From positions 1 through 34,650 of the forward strand of contig JAUYBU010000320.1 in NCBI GenBank assembly GCA_030693045.1: a DNA stretch of 34,650 nt. The letters run 5' to 3'. Below, in pieces: positions 22,256 through 31,631 of this stretch (position 1 is its first letter; each line of letters starts with the position of its first letter). The translations under genes were made by a program, and so were the position numbers. This DNA comes from Bryobacterales bacterium (GTDB lineage: Bacteria; Acidobacteriota; Terriglobia; Bryobacterales; Bryobacteraceae). The notes beneath the pieces were generated by a model that saw nothing but the letters and a program-made list of their open reading frames with translations, searched no databases and was not told where the DNA came from.

Positions 22256-22318
22256 GCGTGCACCTCCCTGAGATTCAGTATGACAAGAGCGTGGCCACGG
22301 CGATACAATCTCGTGAAT

Positions 22319-23887
22319 ATGGAAACAGACTTGACCCGCCGTCAGACCATCGCCGCCCTGGCCCTCGCCCCGCTCGCCCGGGCCGCGCAAGGGCAGGCGC
22401 GGATTCGCGCTTTCGACCACACCGGGGCGCCGGCCTCGATGACCGCGCTCAAAGCCCTGCTGACCATCTCCGCCGACGGGCGCGCGTTCGAGCTGCTGCC
22501 GCAAATCACCGGGGAAGGCACGGCCACGCTCGAATTGCCGAGCGAGAAATTCGAGCTGATGATGCCGCTCGCGGTGCGCGGCTTCGGCGATCTCTACCTG
22601 TATGCCGACGACGGTGGGGCGCTGTACCGGGCGGCGCGCGCCGGCGGGCGCGAACTGCTGCTGAACTACGAGTTCGCGCGCAGCCGGGCGGCGTTCGTCC
22701 GGCGCTACGTGAAGGCCGCGCAGACCGAGGGATGTGTCTTCGGCGCGGCGGTGACCGAACGCCTGGAACGCGGCGAGGCGGCGCTGGCCAAAGCCACGGC
22801 GGCGCGTGACGTGAGCGAACGCGCCGGCTTGTCGAACGACTCGCTGGCCGAAACCATGTGGGCCGGCGAAATGGCGGCTGTCGAGCGGGCCCGCGACCGC
22901 ATCCGGCGCAACGGCCCCCGCCCCGGGTTCCTGTTCGGGTGCAACGCGTTCCAGTATCACCGGTCCGATGAGTACGCCCGCCAGTACAACCAACTGCTCA
23001 ACTTCGCGACCCTGCCGTTCTACCGCGCCCGCACCGAACCCAAGCAAGGCCAGCCCGACTACTCGCAGGTGGACGCCATCCTGGCCAAGCTCGCCGGCAC
23101 TCAGATTCTGACCAAGGGCCATCCGCTGGTGTGGTTTCACCGCGCCGGTGTGCCGGAGTTCCTGAAGGGCAAGTCGTGGGATGAGCTGCGGGCCAGTTGC
23201 CGCGACTTCATTTTGCGCAGCGTGAGCCGGTACCGCGACCGCATCCATGTCTGGGACGTCATCAACGAAGCCCACGACTGGGCCAACGACCTCAACCTCT
23301 CCCACGAGCAGCTTATCGAGTTGACCCGGCTGGCCGCTCAGGCGACCCGCGAAGCCGACCCCACGGCCTTCCGCGTGGTGAACTCCTGCTGCACCTGGTC
23401 GGAATACGTCGCCACGCGCAGGACCTACTCGGGGCCGCTGGGCCGGAGATCGAACACCGTGCTGGACTACGTCCAGGCCTGCGAGAACGCCAATGTGCAG
23501 TACGAGGTGATCGGCCTGCAAGTTTACTATCCGCGGCGCGACATGCTTGAGATCGAGCGCCAGCTCGAGCGGTTCTTCCGGTTCAACAAGCCCATTCACA
23601 TCACCGAACTGGGCATCTCTTCGTCAAGCGAACCGCAGAAGGCCGGCGAGGAGAAAGTTCCCAGCCGCGCGGTCTGGCACGGCCAGCAATGGACCGAGCA
23701 GATTCAGGCCGATTGGGCCGAGCAGTTCTACACCCTCTGCTACAGCAAGCCGCTGATTCAAGCCATCACCTGGTGGGACTTCTCCGACCCGGCCTTCATT
23801 CCCCACGGCGGCCTGCTGACGCCCGAGAGGAAGCCAAAGGAGATCTACCGCCGGCTCCAGCGCCTGATCTCCGGCTGGCGACAGTGA
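22319..23887 (+). CDS. GH10 family glycoside hydrolase (endo-1,4-beta-xylanase-like), probably Tat-exported
   Basis: A 522-residue protein. The N-terminus has a twin-arginine motif (TRRQTIAALALAPLARAA), indicating folded export. Residues about 30-170 form a separate beta-rich domain of unknown type. From about 180 the GH10 barrel is clear: FLFGCNAFQYH, TKGHPLVWFHRAGVPEFL, WDVINEAHDW with acid/base Glu317, and HITELGISS with nucleophile Glu430. Such enzymes cleave internal beta-1,4-xylosidic bonds. The active-site Asn-Glu pair is intact. The in-frame extension upstream of the ATG at 22319 overlaps ubiD and is not used. The stop codon is inside the palindrome at 23881-23952. Confidence 0.9.
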   Translation: METDLTRRQTIAALALAPLARAAQGQARIRAFDHTGAPASMTALKALLTISADGRAFELLPQITGEGTATLELPSEKFELMMPLAVRGFGDLYLYADDGGALYRAARAGGRELLLNYEFARSRAAFVRRYVKAAQTEGCVFGAAVTERLERGEAALAKATAARDVSERAGLSNDSLAETMWAGEMAAVERARDRIRRNGPRPGFLFGCNAFQYHRSDEYARQYNQLLNFATLPFYRARTEPKQGQPDYSQVDAILAKLAGTQILTKGHPLVWFHRAGVPEFLKGKSWDELRASCRDFILRSVSRYRDRIHVWDVINEAHDWANDLNLSHEQLIELTRLAAQATREADPTAFRVVNSCCTWSEYVATRRTYSGPLGRRSNTVLDYVQACENANVQYEVIGLQVYYPRRDMLEIERQLERFFRFNKPIHITELGISSSSEPQKAGEEKVPSRAVWHGQQWTEQIQADWAEQFYTLCYSKPLIQAITWWDFSDPAFIPHGGLLTPERKPKEIYRRLQRLISGWRQ

Positions 23888-23952
23888 CCGCTCCCTGACG
23901 GTCGCGGCTCAGTACCGTTTCCGAGCCGCGACCGTCAGGGAGCGGTCACTGT
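23881..23952. repeat. Palindromic repeat, class A, shared by two gene ends
   Basis: A perfect palindrome with 30-base arms (23881-23910 and 23923-23952) and a 12-base loop. Each arm contains GACCGCTCCCTGACGGTCGC and then GGCTC. The left arm includes the stop of the GH10 gene; the right arm supplies the last codons and stop (VTAP, TGA) of the converging glycosyltransferase gene. No T-tract follows either arm. Confidence 0.95.
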
Positions 23953-25053
23953 CCCCACGTTCCCCAGGATGGCCAGCGTCTGTTCGGCGGCGCGGCGCCA
24001 ACTGAAGTCGCGCGCGCGCTCCCGGCCTGCGGCGACGAGTCTGGCGCGCCCGGCGTCGTCGGAAACCAGATGCGTGAGAGCGTCCGTGAGGGCGGTCTGG
24101 TTCAGCGGATCGAACAGCAGCGCGGCGTCGCCGGCGGTCTCCCGCAGCGGGCGGATGTCGGAGCAGGCCACGGGAACGCCCGCCGCCATGGCTTCCAGCA
24201 CCGGCATCCCGAATCCTTCAAACGTGGACGGATAGACGAAAGCCCAGGCGGTGCGGAACAACTCGTAGAGCTGCTCGCGCGGAAGCCACCCGGTGATGCG
24301 CACCGATGCGCTCAAGCCCAGCTCGGCGGCCAGATCTTCCACTGCTCGCGCTGAGAAACCCTTCATGCCCGCCAGCACCAGCTTGACATCCGGCCGCTGC
24401 TGGTGCAGGGCGGCGAAGGCCCGTAGCAAGCGGTCGAGATTCTTGTGTGGATGCAGCGTCGAAACGCAGAGCAGGAAAGGCTCGGGCGCGCGCGCGCCGG
24501 CGATCTCGAACATGCGCTGGTCCACGCCGTGCGGAACCACCGCCACCCGTTCGGGCGGAAGGCGGTAGAAGGCGACCAGATCGTCGCGGGTGGCCTCGGA
24601 AACGGCGATCAGGCGGCGCGACCGGTGCGCCGAAGCGTAGAGCAGCATGCGCCAGAACGGCAGGTCGAACCGGCGAAAGTGCTCCGGATGCCGTTTGTGC
24701 TGCAAGTCGTGGAAAACCGTCACCTGCGGGCACCGGGCCAGCACCGGCGCGGTGAAGCCGGGGTTCAGAAGCACGCTCAGCCGGTGATAGCGCGCGGCCA
24801 CGGGCAGCGCCAGTTGCTCCCACAGAATCCGGTAGGGGCGCACGGCGGCGCGAACCGGTTGCGGCGCCAGCGTGAAGTTCGGCGCATCCGGCGCCAGGTC
24901 CAGACCGGTTTCGCGGTTTATGAAGAGGATGTACTCGTTGCGCGAATCGATCTCCGCCAGCGCATGCAGCAGGCTGCGCAGATAGATCTCGGTGCCGCCG
25001 ACTCCGCCTGGAATCAGGTACAGCGCGTTGACGCCGATCCGCAGCCGGGGCAT
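23935..25053 (-). CDS. GT4 family glycosyltransferase
   Basis: A 372-residue GT-B enzyme that would transfer a sugar from an NDP-sugar with retention. It has an N-terminal PGGVGGTEIYLRSLL loop, HDLQHKRHPEHF, PHGVD at about 174-178, STLHPHKNLDRLLRAF, and the Ex7E motif with Glu279 and Glu287 in FEGFGMPVLEAMAAG. No membrane segment is obvious, so it probably acts on the cytoplasmic face. It is the last gene of the glycosylation operon, beginning 1 base after the TPR-gene stop. Its last residues and stop codon are encoded by a palindromic repeat, so the original C-terminus may have been replaced. Confidence 0.92.
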   Translation of the reverse strand: MPRLRIGVNALYLIPGGVGGTEIYLRSLLHALAEIDSRNEYILFINRETGLDLAPDAPNFTLAPQPVRAAVRPYRILWEQLALPVAARYHRLSVLLNPGFTAPVLARCPQVTVFHDLQHKRHPEHFRRFDLPFWRMLLYASAHRSRRLIAVSEATRDDLVAFYRLPPERVAVVPHGVDQRMFEIAGARAPEPFLLCVSTLHPHKNLDRLLRAFAALHQQRPDVKLVLAGMKGFSARAVEDLAAELGLSASVRITGWLPREQLYELFRTAWAFVYPSTFEGFGMPVLEAMAAGVPVACSDIRPLRETAGDAALLFDPLNQTALTDALTHLVSDDAGRARLVAAGRERARDFSWRRAAEQTLAILGNVGTVTAP

Positions 25054-25054
25054 G

Positions 25055-26752
25055 TCAGCGCGGCGCGCGCAGCCGCCCTTCGGCGGCGCGCAGCCCCTGT
25101 TGCGCCGCCGGGTTGGAAGGATTTAGGCCCAGCGCCCGGCGAAACTCCGCGGCCGCGCGCTCGAAATCGTCTGCCACGAAAAACAGGTTGCCCCGATAGG
25201 CGTAGGTCATGTCGTAGTTCTTATCGATCGACTCGGCGCGCGCCAGCGCCTCCAGCGCCATCTCGCGGTTGCCGCGTTTGCCGTGCACCATGCCGAGCAA
25301 GGCGTACACATGCGCCGTCGATTCCAGCCGGGCCGCGTGCTCGAACCGCTCGACGGCGGCCTGGTACTGTCCGTCGCAGTCCAGCGCCAGCCCCCAGTCC
25401 ACCAGGAGCTCGTAGTTGGGCTGGCCCAGCTTCGACGCGGTTTCAAACTCGCGCGCCGCCTCCCCGCAGCGGCCCGCCTCGTAATAAGCGAAGGCAAGCT
25501 GGAAGCGGGGCCGGACTTTCGATGGGGACCCGGCCACCGTGTCGGCCCACAGCCCAATCGAACCGGCCCACACCTGGTTGCGCTGGTAAGTGGCGAACGC
25601 CACCAGCGCAATCACCGCGGTCAAGGCGCCCGTGCCAGCCCGCCAGCGGCGCATCAGCGCGATGGTCGCCAGGATCAGGCCGAGTATCGGCAAGTACATG
25701 CGGCGCTCGGCCGCCAGGTCGCGAATGGGGACGATGGACGAGGTCGGCGCCAGCAGCAGCAGAAACGCCAGGACGCCGTAGGAGGCCAGCGGCTCGCGCT
25801 TGCGCCACATCCAGGCCGCGGCGGCCAGCGCCGCCAGGCCCGCCAGCCCGATCGCCGCCCCGTGGTCCAGCAGACCGCGCGAAATCGGAATGTCGGGGTC
25901 GAGGTTCTGTCCCACCGGCAGAACGTAGAGCCGGATGTAAGTCCAGATCACCCGGCACTGGGTGAAGAAGTACTCGTACCAGGCCACGCCCTGGACGCGG
26001 AATCCGGCGGTGCGCCCGCTTTGCTGCAGCGCTCTCCAGACGAAAACCAGGCCCCCTGCGCCCACGAGCAGAACCGGCGCGTGGAGCCGCCAGTTCTTCC
26101 TGATTCCCGCCAGCGAGAATCCCGGATTCCAGTAGTAGTCGGTGAGCAGAAACAGGGCGGGCAGAACCGCCGTGTGTTCCTTGGTGAGGACCGCCGCGCC
26201 GAACAGCGCCAGCGCCAGCGCGGCGTTGCTCCACGCCGCCGCCTCGCTCCGCCGGCCCAGGACGACCGCCAGCGACCCCAGAAAAAACGTCGCGCTGAGC
26301 GCTTCCGAGCGGCTCGCGATGTACGACACCGACTCGGTCTGAAGCGGGTGCAGCAGAAACAGCGCCGCTCCGAAGCCGGCCAGAACAGTGTTTCGGGGGC
26401 CGCTTTCGCCAGCCCAGCCGATCAGGCGTCGCGCGATCAGGAACACCAGCGCCGAGTTGACCAGATGCAGAAGCAGGTTCGCGAGGTGGTAGGAGTAGGG
26501 CGCCTGGCCGAAAAGCCGAAGCTGTAGCCAGAAGCTGAGCATGAGAATGGGACGGTTCCAACCAACCCAAAGGCCGATCGGCCAGTTGGCGGCGTCCCGG
26601 CCCAGAATAGGGAGATACCGATCGTCGAAAACGAAGTCGCCGCCCAGCGCCGGCCGATAGACCAGGTATGCCAGGGCCGCCGCGGCGCCGGCCAAGGCCC
26701 ACGGTTGCCAGCGCCCGGGTTCGCCCGCTTTACTGGTCTGGCTCTTTTTCAT
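25055..26752 (-). CDS. TMTC-like GT-C membrane glycosyltransferase with C-terminal TPRs
   Basis: A 565-residue membrane protein. The first periplasmic loop has GGDFVFDDRYLPIL, with the acidic pair Asp43-Asp44 typical of GT-C enzymes. About ten transmembrane helices follow to about residue 400. The segment ASRSEALSATFFLGSLAVVL matches the TMTC/DUF1736-containing group. Residues about 415-560 form roughly four TPR repeats (FAYYEAGRCGEAAREFETAS and similar), presumably outside the cytoplasm. Eukaryotic TMTC proteins with this layout are dolichyl-phosphate-mannose-dependent protein O-mannosyltransferases. A polyprenyl-phosphate sugar synthase is encoded two genes upstream. Its start overlaps the DUF2304 gene by 23 bases. 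The transferred sugar and target are unknown. Confidence 0.85.
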   Translation of the reverse strand: MKKSQTSKAGEPGRWQPWALAGAAAALAYLVYRPALGGDFVFDDRYLPILGRDAANWPIGLWVGWNRPILMLSFWLQLRLFGQAPYSYHLANLLLHLVNSALVFLIARRLIGWAGESGPRNTVLAGFGAALFLLHPLQTESVSYIASRSEALSATFFLGSLAVVLGRRSEAAAWSNAALALALFGAAVLTKEHTAVLPALFLLTDYYWNPGFSLAGIRKNWRLHAPVLLVGAGGLVFVWRALQQSGRTAGFRVQGVAWYEYFFTQCRVIWTYIRLYVLPVGQNLDPDIPISRGLLDHGAAIGLAGLAALAAAAWMWRKREPLASYGVLAFLLLLAPTSSIVPIRDLAAERRMYLPILGLILATIALMRRWRAGTGALTAVIALVAFATYQRNQVWAGSIGLWADTVAGSPSKVRPRFQLAFAYYEAGRCGEAAREFETASKLGQPNYELLVDWGLALDCDGQYQAAVERFEHAARLESTAHVYALLGMVHGKRGNREMALEALARAESIDKNYDMTYAYRGNLFFVADDFERAAAEFRRALGLNPSNPAAQQGLRAAEGRLRAPR

Positions 26753-27092
26753 GAAGCGATCGCAGATGGAATTCGAGGATGGCCACGCGCTGCGCCAGCG
26801 CGACGCTGTGGTCTTTGAGGTGCGACAGGATCACCGAGAACCGGAAAAAGACCATCAGGAAAACGCTGAAGACGATCATCAGCAGAGCCAGCGGCGCGCT
26901 TTCGACGCCCAGAAGCGCGGCCATCCAGGCCAGCAGACCATGCATGCGCGACAGCCCCAGCAGCACCGCGGCGGCCACCAGCCAGCTTACCGAATACTCG
27001 ACCCGTATGTGCGCCCGGCGCACCGATACCAGCACCAGCGCCAGCAGCGCCACGCTCAAACCGGTCATGACCATCAGCAGTCGGTCCATCAT
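26730..27092 (-). CDS. DUF2304 small membrane protein
   Basis: A 120-residue protein with three hydrophobic segments: LLMVMTGLSVALLALVLV at the start, YSVSWLVAAAVLLGL, and LALLMIVFSVFLMVFFRFSV. After these comes a short charged helix (HLKDHSVALAQRVAILEFHL). The size, spacing and the position directly after a DPM1-like GT2 gene are typical of DUF2304. This family is thought to assist the neighbouring polyprenyl-phosphate glycosyltransferase at the membrane, but a biochemical role is not established. The ATG overlaps the upstream stop by one base (TAATG), and the 3' end overlaps the next gene, so translation is tightly coupled. Confidence 0.88.
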   Translation of the reverse strand: MMDRLLMVMTGLSVALLALVLVSVRRAHIRVEYSVSWLVAAAVLLGLSRMHGLLAWMAALLGVESAPLALLMIVFSVFLMVFFRFSVILSHLKDHSVALAQRVAILEFHLRSLHEKEPDQ

Positions 27093-27817
27093 TATTGCCG
27101 CCGGCGGCGGCCCTCGTACTTCAGGATATTCACGAACACGCCCAGAAGCACGTGGACGATGTAGTAGAGCGACTTGAGCGCTGTGATGGTGCTCTGCCCG
27201 GCCAGCCGCGGGCGCGTTTGGCAAGGCACTTCCAGGAAGCGGAAGGACTTGCGTTGAAGCACCACCAGCGCCTCGATTTCGGGATACTCGAGCGGAAAAC
27301 TGCGAGTGAACAATTCCAGCGCGGCGCGGTTGACGCCCACGAAGCCGGAGGTCGGATCGTGTACCGGGCGGCCCAAAATCGGCCGCAGCACCAGGCGGAA
27401 GAAACGGATTCCCAACCCCCGCACCCAACTGGTGCGCGGCGGCGTGCCGCCGGCGTAGCGCGAGCCGATCACCATCTGACAGCCGGACGTCTTGAGCGCG
27501 TCGAGAACCCGGGGGATGTCCTGCGGGGCGTGCTGCCCGTCGCCGTCCACGCGGATCACGTAGTCGTAGCCCAGTTCGAATGCCAGCTTGTAGCCCGCCT
27601 GCACGCACCCGCCCAGCCCCAGATGATGAGGCAGGCCGAGCACCTCGGCGCCGGCGTGGCGGGCCACGCTCACGGTGGCATCCTCCGAGCAGTCGTCGAT
27701 CACCAGCACCCGGACGCCGGCCATGGTTTCCCGGACTCCGCGCACCACTTCGCCCACCGCTCCCGCCTCGTTGTAGGCCGGGACGATCACCATTAGCGAG
27801 CCAGCTTCCAGCGCCAT
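27092..27817 (-). CDS. DPM1-like GT2 polyprenyl-phosphate glycosyltransferase
   Basis: A 241-residue GT-A enzyme without C-terminal membrane helices, similar to dolichyl-phosphate mannose synthases. It shows MVIVPAYNEAGAVGEVV, VIDDCSEDAT at about 39-48, the metal-binding DGDGQH with Asp91 and Asp93, IGSRYAGG, and the HDPTSGFVGVNR acceptor loop. It probably loads mannose or a related sugar from a nucleotide donor onto a polyprenyl phosphate, giving the lipid-linked donor needed by the GT-C enzyme of this operon. It starts 2 bases after the stop of the upstream GT2 gene. The hydrophobic C-terminus (YYIVHVLLGVFVNILKYEG) may dip into the membrane. Confidence 0.92.
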   Translation of the reverse strand: MALEAGSLMVIVPAYNEAGAVGEVVRGVRETMAGVRVLVIDDCSEDATVSVARHAGAEVLGLPHHLGLGGCVQAGYKLAFELGYDYVIRVDGDGQHAPQDIPRVLDALKTSGCQMVIGSRYAGGTPPRTSWVRGLGIRFFRLVLRPILGRPVHDPTSGFVGVNRAALELFTRSFPLEYPEIEALVVLQRKSFRFLEVPCQTRPRLAGQSTITALKSLYYIVHVLLGVFVNILKYEGRRRRQ

Positions 27818-27819
27818 CC

Positions 27820-28836
27820 TCACAAGCTTGCCACTTCCCGCGGGCTGATGTAATGCCGCTTGATCACGCGACGGAATTCGGCGGCCGAAATGCGCGCCCG
27901 CCGCCGCACCTCGCGCCGCTTGCGCCACAGCTTCGGCAGGTTGACGGCCAGCGCCAGATGCGCCCTGACGGCGTATAGCGCCAGCTTCAGCGCCGGCTGC
28001 CCGTCCTGGCGGAAGCGCGCCGCCGCGCCGCCCCGCCCGCGCACCACCGACGCCGCGTGCCAGAAGTAACGCGCCAGCGTGGCAAACGGCGCGCGCAGAA
28101 GCATGGCCAGAGGGAAGTTCTTCACCAGCACGAACAACCGGTTGCGCTCCACCAGGTAGGCTTTGAGCGGCGAGGCGCGCCCGGCCGAATCCGAGTAGCG
28201 GTGATCCACCACGGCGTCCGGCGCGTACAGACATCTCCATCCGGCCCACTGGCCGCGGAGCCCGAGATCGGTGTCCTCGCAGTACAGGAAGAAGTCCGGA
28301 TCGAACAGCCCGACCTCATCGAGCATAGCGCGGCGATACAGCGCCGCCGAGCCGCTGGGGCACAGCGCCTGGTCGGCCCGGCTGAATTCCCGCGGCGGCC
28401 GGCCGTGCCCTCGTTGCCTGCTGCTGGCGTCCGCCGAAGCCAGCATTCCGGCCGAATCGAGCAGGTCCTGGCCGGCCAGCATGACGCGCGAGGCGCACAT
28501 GCCGGCCCGCTCGTCGGACCGGGCCGCGCGCACCAGGGCTTCCAACCACCCGGGGCCGGGCGCGGCATCGTCGTTCAACGTCGCCAGAAACGGCGCACCG
28601 GAGCGGCGAAAACCCTGGTTCACGGCTTCTCCGAAACCGGCGTTGGCGCTGTTTTCAAGCACCCTCACGCGCGGGTGTCCCCGGCCGGCCGCCCGGGCCA
28701 GCCCGCGCCCGCTGTTGTCCACCACCACCACGTCGAAATCGCCGAGCGTCTGCGCCTCCAGCGCATCCAGACACGCCGCCAGCGCTTCGCCCGCCTTCAA
28801 GGTCGGGATCACAACGGTCACGCAAGGTTCCGGCAA
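27820..28836 (-). CDS. GT2 family glycosyltransferase, rhamnosyltransferase-like
   Basis: A 338-residue GT-A enzyme with VTVVIPTLKAGEALAACLDA, VVVDNSGRG, NAGFGEAVNQGFRRSG, the NDD metal site (residues 88-90) in LATLNDDAAPGPGWLE, and the later FFLYCEDTDLGLRGQWAGW. This combination is typical of WsaF/RfbN-type transferases that extend cell-surface glycans. The C-terminal third is basic and helical. It is the first gene of the operon. The start is uncertain: TTG at 28836 gives a complete N-terminus, while an in-frame GTG at 28821 is an alternative. No convincing ribosome-binding site was seen. Confidence 0.9.
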   Translation of the reverse strand: MPEPCVTVVIPTLKAGEALAACLDALEAQTLGDFDVVVVDNSGRGLARAAGRGHPRVRVLENSANAGFGEAVNQGFRRSGAPFLATLNDDAAPGPGWLEALVRAARSDERAGMCASRVMLAGQDLLDSAGMLASADASSRQRGHGRPPREFSRADQALCPSGSAALYRRAMLDEVGLFDPDFFLYCEDTDLGLRGQWAGWRCLYAPDAVVDHRYSDSAGRASPLKAYLVERNRLFVLVKNFPLAMLLRAPFATLARYFWHAASVVRGRGGAAARFRQDGQPALKLALYAVRAHLALAVNLPKLWRKRREVRRRARISAAEFRRVIKRHYISPREVASL

Positions 28837-28905
28837 CCTTCGATTTTACGCCAATTCCGGGGACCGTCGGCGCCATGGCGCCGAGTGCCCCCGAGCTAGG
28901 GCGGC

Positions 28906-29519
28906 TCACCGAACAGTGATGGGGACTTCGCGCGTGTCCGCGCCGCCCGGGCCGGTGGCGGTGAGCCGGTAGGTGGTGTTCCGCTCGGGCGCGTGCCCGA
29001 AACAGCCGCGCGCGGGGAGTCGGAAATCGACCACCGGAGGCTCGATGCGGACATCCGTGGCGTCGATGGTCTCATAGCACAGCGTCACGGTTTCTTCCCG
29101 GGAGATCTGTTGGGCGCTGGCGGTGAAAGAGGTAATGCGCGGCCGGGGCGGCGCTTCCGCCTTCGCTTCCGGCTTCGCTTCCGGCGCGGTGACGATCACC
29201 TTTAGGCTTCGCCACACCCGCCGGCCGCCGGAGTCCTCGGCGGACAGCACGTATTCGGTGGTGCGCTGCGGGCCGATCTCAAAACAACGGTTCGCGTATG
29301 CCGGCACGCCGCCCGGCTGAGGATCGATGCGCGCCGTGGAAGCATTCTCCACGCCGTAGCAGATACGCGCATGTTCGCCTTTCGAAATGGCCGCGGGGTA
29401 GGCATAGAAGTGGAGAATAGCGGGTTCGCCGGCGGGCGGCCGGTCCGGCGGCCGGGGCTCCCGGCCGGCTCGTCGGGAACAGCCGGACAAGGCCAGGACG
29501 GCCAGCAGCGCAACCATTC

Positions 29520-29523
<4 letters not shown>
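28906..29523 (-). CDS. Lipoprotein with two tandem Ig-like repeats
   Basis: A 205-residue protein with a clear lipobox (LALSGC, Cys15) after MRMVALLAVLA. Two homologous domains follow. The first, about residues 35-110, has ILHFYAYPAAISKGEHARIC and later CFEIGPQRTTEYVLSAED. The second, about 127-205, has ITSFTASAQQISREETVTLC and later CFGHAPERNTTYRLTATG. Each has two cysteines likely to pair, and the layout resembles bacterial Ig-like beta-sandwiches. They are joined by an Ala/Pro/Lys linker. The ATG overlaps the stop of the sigma-54 activator gene (ATGA), so the two are translationally coupled. No enzyme motif is seen. Confidence 0.78.
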
Positions 29524-30863
<1,340 letters not shown>

Positions 30864-31012
30864 GACCTGTTTTCCCTCTGACACCTGCGAGCAGTATATC
30901 ACCCTGGCCAGTCCTGTGTCACGCGGATTGAGCGAAATCACCCACTCCAGCCGCCTACAAGATCCACCGCTGCTTCCAGACTGGGTGAGATCCCTTGATA
31001 TGGCCCCAATAC

Positions 31013-31024
31013 CACCGACCGGTG
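31013..31024. promoter_or_regulatory. Candidate activator site 1 (CACCG-N2-CGGTG)
   Basis: The sequence CACCGACCGGTG is a 5-base inverted repeat with a 2-base spacer. It lies about 320 bases before the sigma-54 promoter and uses the same half-site letters as the second candidate. A short palindrome of this kind can occur by chance. Confidence 0.3.
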
Positions 31025-31127
31025 TCCGGAGTCCTCCCCCTGTTCCAAACCGTCGAGCCTGTCGCCGAGGCAGGGCTGCGATTCCCGATTTGCCAATCGG
31101 AGATCGCCTCTGTTGGGGCAGTTTACA

Positions 31128-31147
31128 CACCGCTATCGTTAGCGGTG
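31128..31147. promoter_or_regulatory. Candidate activator site 2 (CACCGCTA-N4-TAGCGGTG)
   Basis: A perfect inverted repeat with 8-base arms and a 4-base spacer, about 200 bases upstream of the sigma-54 promoter. This distance and symmetry suit an enhancer site for a dimeric Fis-type activator such as the divergent gene product. Confidence 0.45.
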
Positions 31148-31342
31148 GGGGAATTTGCGCTAAAGACCTGTTTCCAGACTGCCAACCACGCCCATCCGGT
31201 AGTGAAGTACACCCGCCTGTTGCACATTTCGACACTCGACGGGGTTTACCGCGTAATTCATCAACATACCGCAGCCTTCCTGGTGGCTACCCGCCAGGGT
31301 TATGGGGCCCGGCGGATGCCCCTGTGAATCCTAAAGAGACTC

Positions 31343-31357
31343 TGGCTATCGGATTGC
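31343..31357 (+). promoter_or_regulatory. Sigma-54 (-24/-12) promoter
   Basis: TGGC at 31343-31346 and TTGC at 31354-31357 have exactly the spacing of the consensus TGGCAC-N5-TTGC, followed by T. Transcription would begin near 31369. That leaves only about 11 bases before the ATG at 31380 but includes the GGAG ribosome-binding site at 31371. The divergent gene encodes a sigma-54 activator, which supports the call. Confidence 0.72.
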
Positions 31358-31379
31358 TCACCGACTTGGCGGAGATCTA

Positions 31380-31601
31380 ATGACCAAGCTGAAATTCGCC
31401 GTTCCTGTTCTTATTTTTGTCGGTGGACTGATTTCGACCACCACCATGTCGTTCGGCAAGGCTGAATACACCAAGAAAGAGAAGAAGGCCTGCGTCTTTT
31501 GCCACGTCAAGGCTACCTCGAAGGAGTTGAACGAGGCCGGCAAGCACTACAAAGAGAAGAAGACTCTGGAGGGGTACACAGCGCCGGAGAAGAAGGGCTA
31601 G
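31380..31601 (+). CDS. Small monoheme c-type cytochrome
   Basis: A 73-residue protein with an N-terminal hydrophobic leader (KLKFAVPVLIFVGGLISTTT) for export and one heme-binding motif CVFCH (Cys38-His42). A Lys-rich tail follows (KELNEAGKHYKEKKTLEGY), and His51-like GKHY could provide the second axial ligand region. The mature protein of about 50 residues is very small for a cytochrome c. It is the first gene behind the sigma-54 promoter and probably shuttles electrons in the periplasm. Confidence 0.82.
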   Translation: MTKLKFAVPVLIFVGGLISTTTMSFGKAEYTKKEKKACVFCHVKATSKELNEAGKHYKEKKTLEGYTAPEKKG

Positions 31602-31631
31602 GTTGAGTTGGTTCGGGCTCAGCCCGAGTGT

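Larger units (their letters stand above)
30864..31379. other. Divergent control region between sigma-54 activator and cytochrome operon
   Basis: This 516-base stretch has no convincing gene. Two short open frames cross it but lack ribosome-binding sites and protein-like composition. Its base composition is less GC-rich than the flanks. It holds two palindromes built on CACCG/CGGTG (31013-31024 and 31128-31147) and the sigma-54 element at 31343-31357. That is the layout expected for enhancer sites upstream of a sigma-54 promoter. Confidence 0.6.

Noticed and set aside
22256-23599. N-terminal extension of the ubiD frame across the GH10 gene
   Set aside because: The extension is antisense to GH10, has no ribosome-binding site and is not part of the UbiD family. 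ATG 22255 has a good site and gives the normal length.
23881-23952. Class A palindrome as a classic intrinsic terminator
   Set aside because: The stem is strong but no T-tract follows on either strand, so Rho-independent termination is not supported.
24445-25965. 506-codon plus-strand open frame opposite the GT4 and GT-C genes
   Set aside because: It is antisense to two well-supported genes, and its second half is extremely Arg/Pro-rich.
30995-31327. Short open frames in the sigma-54 control region
   Set aside because: No ribosome-binding sites, atypical composition, and they overlap the palindromes proposed as activator sites.
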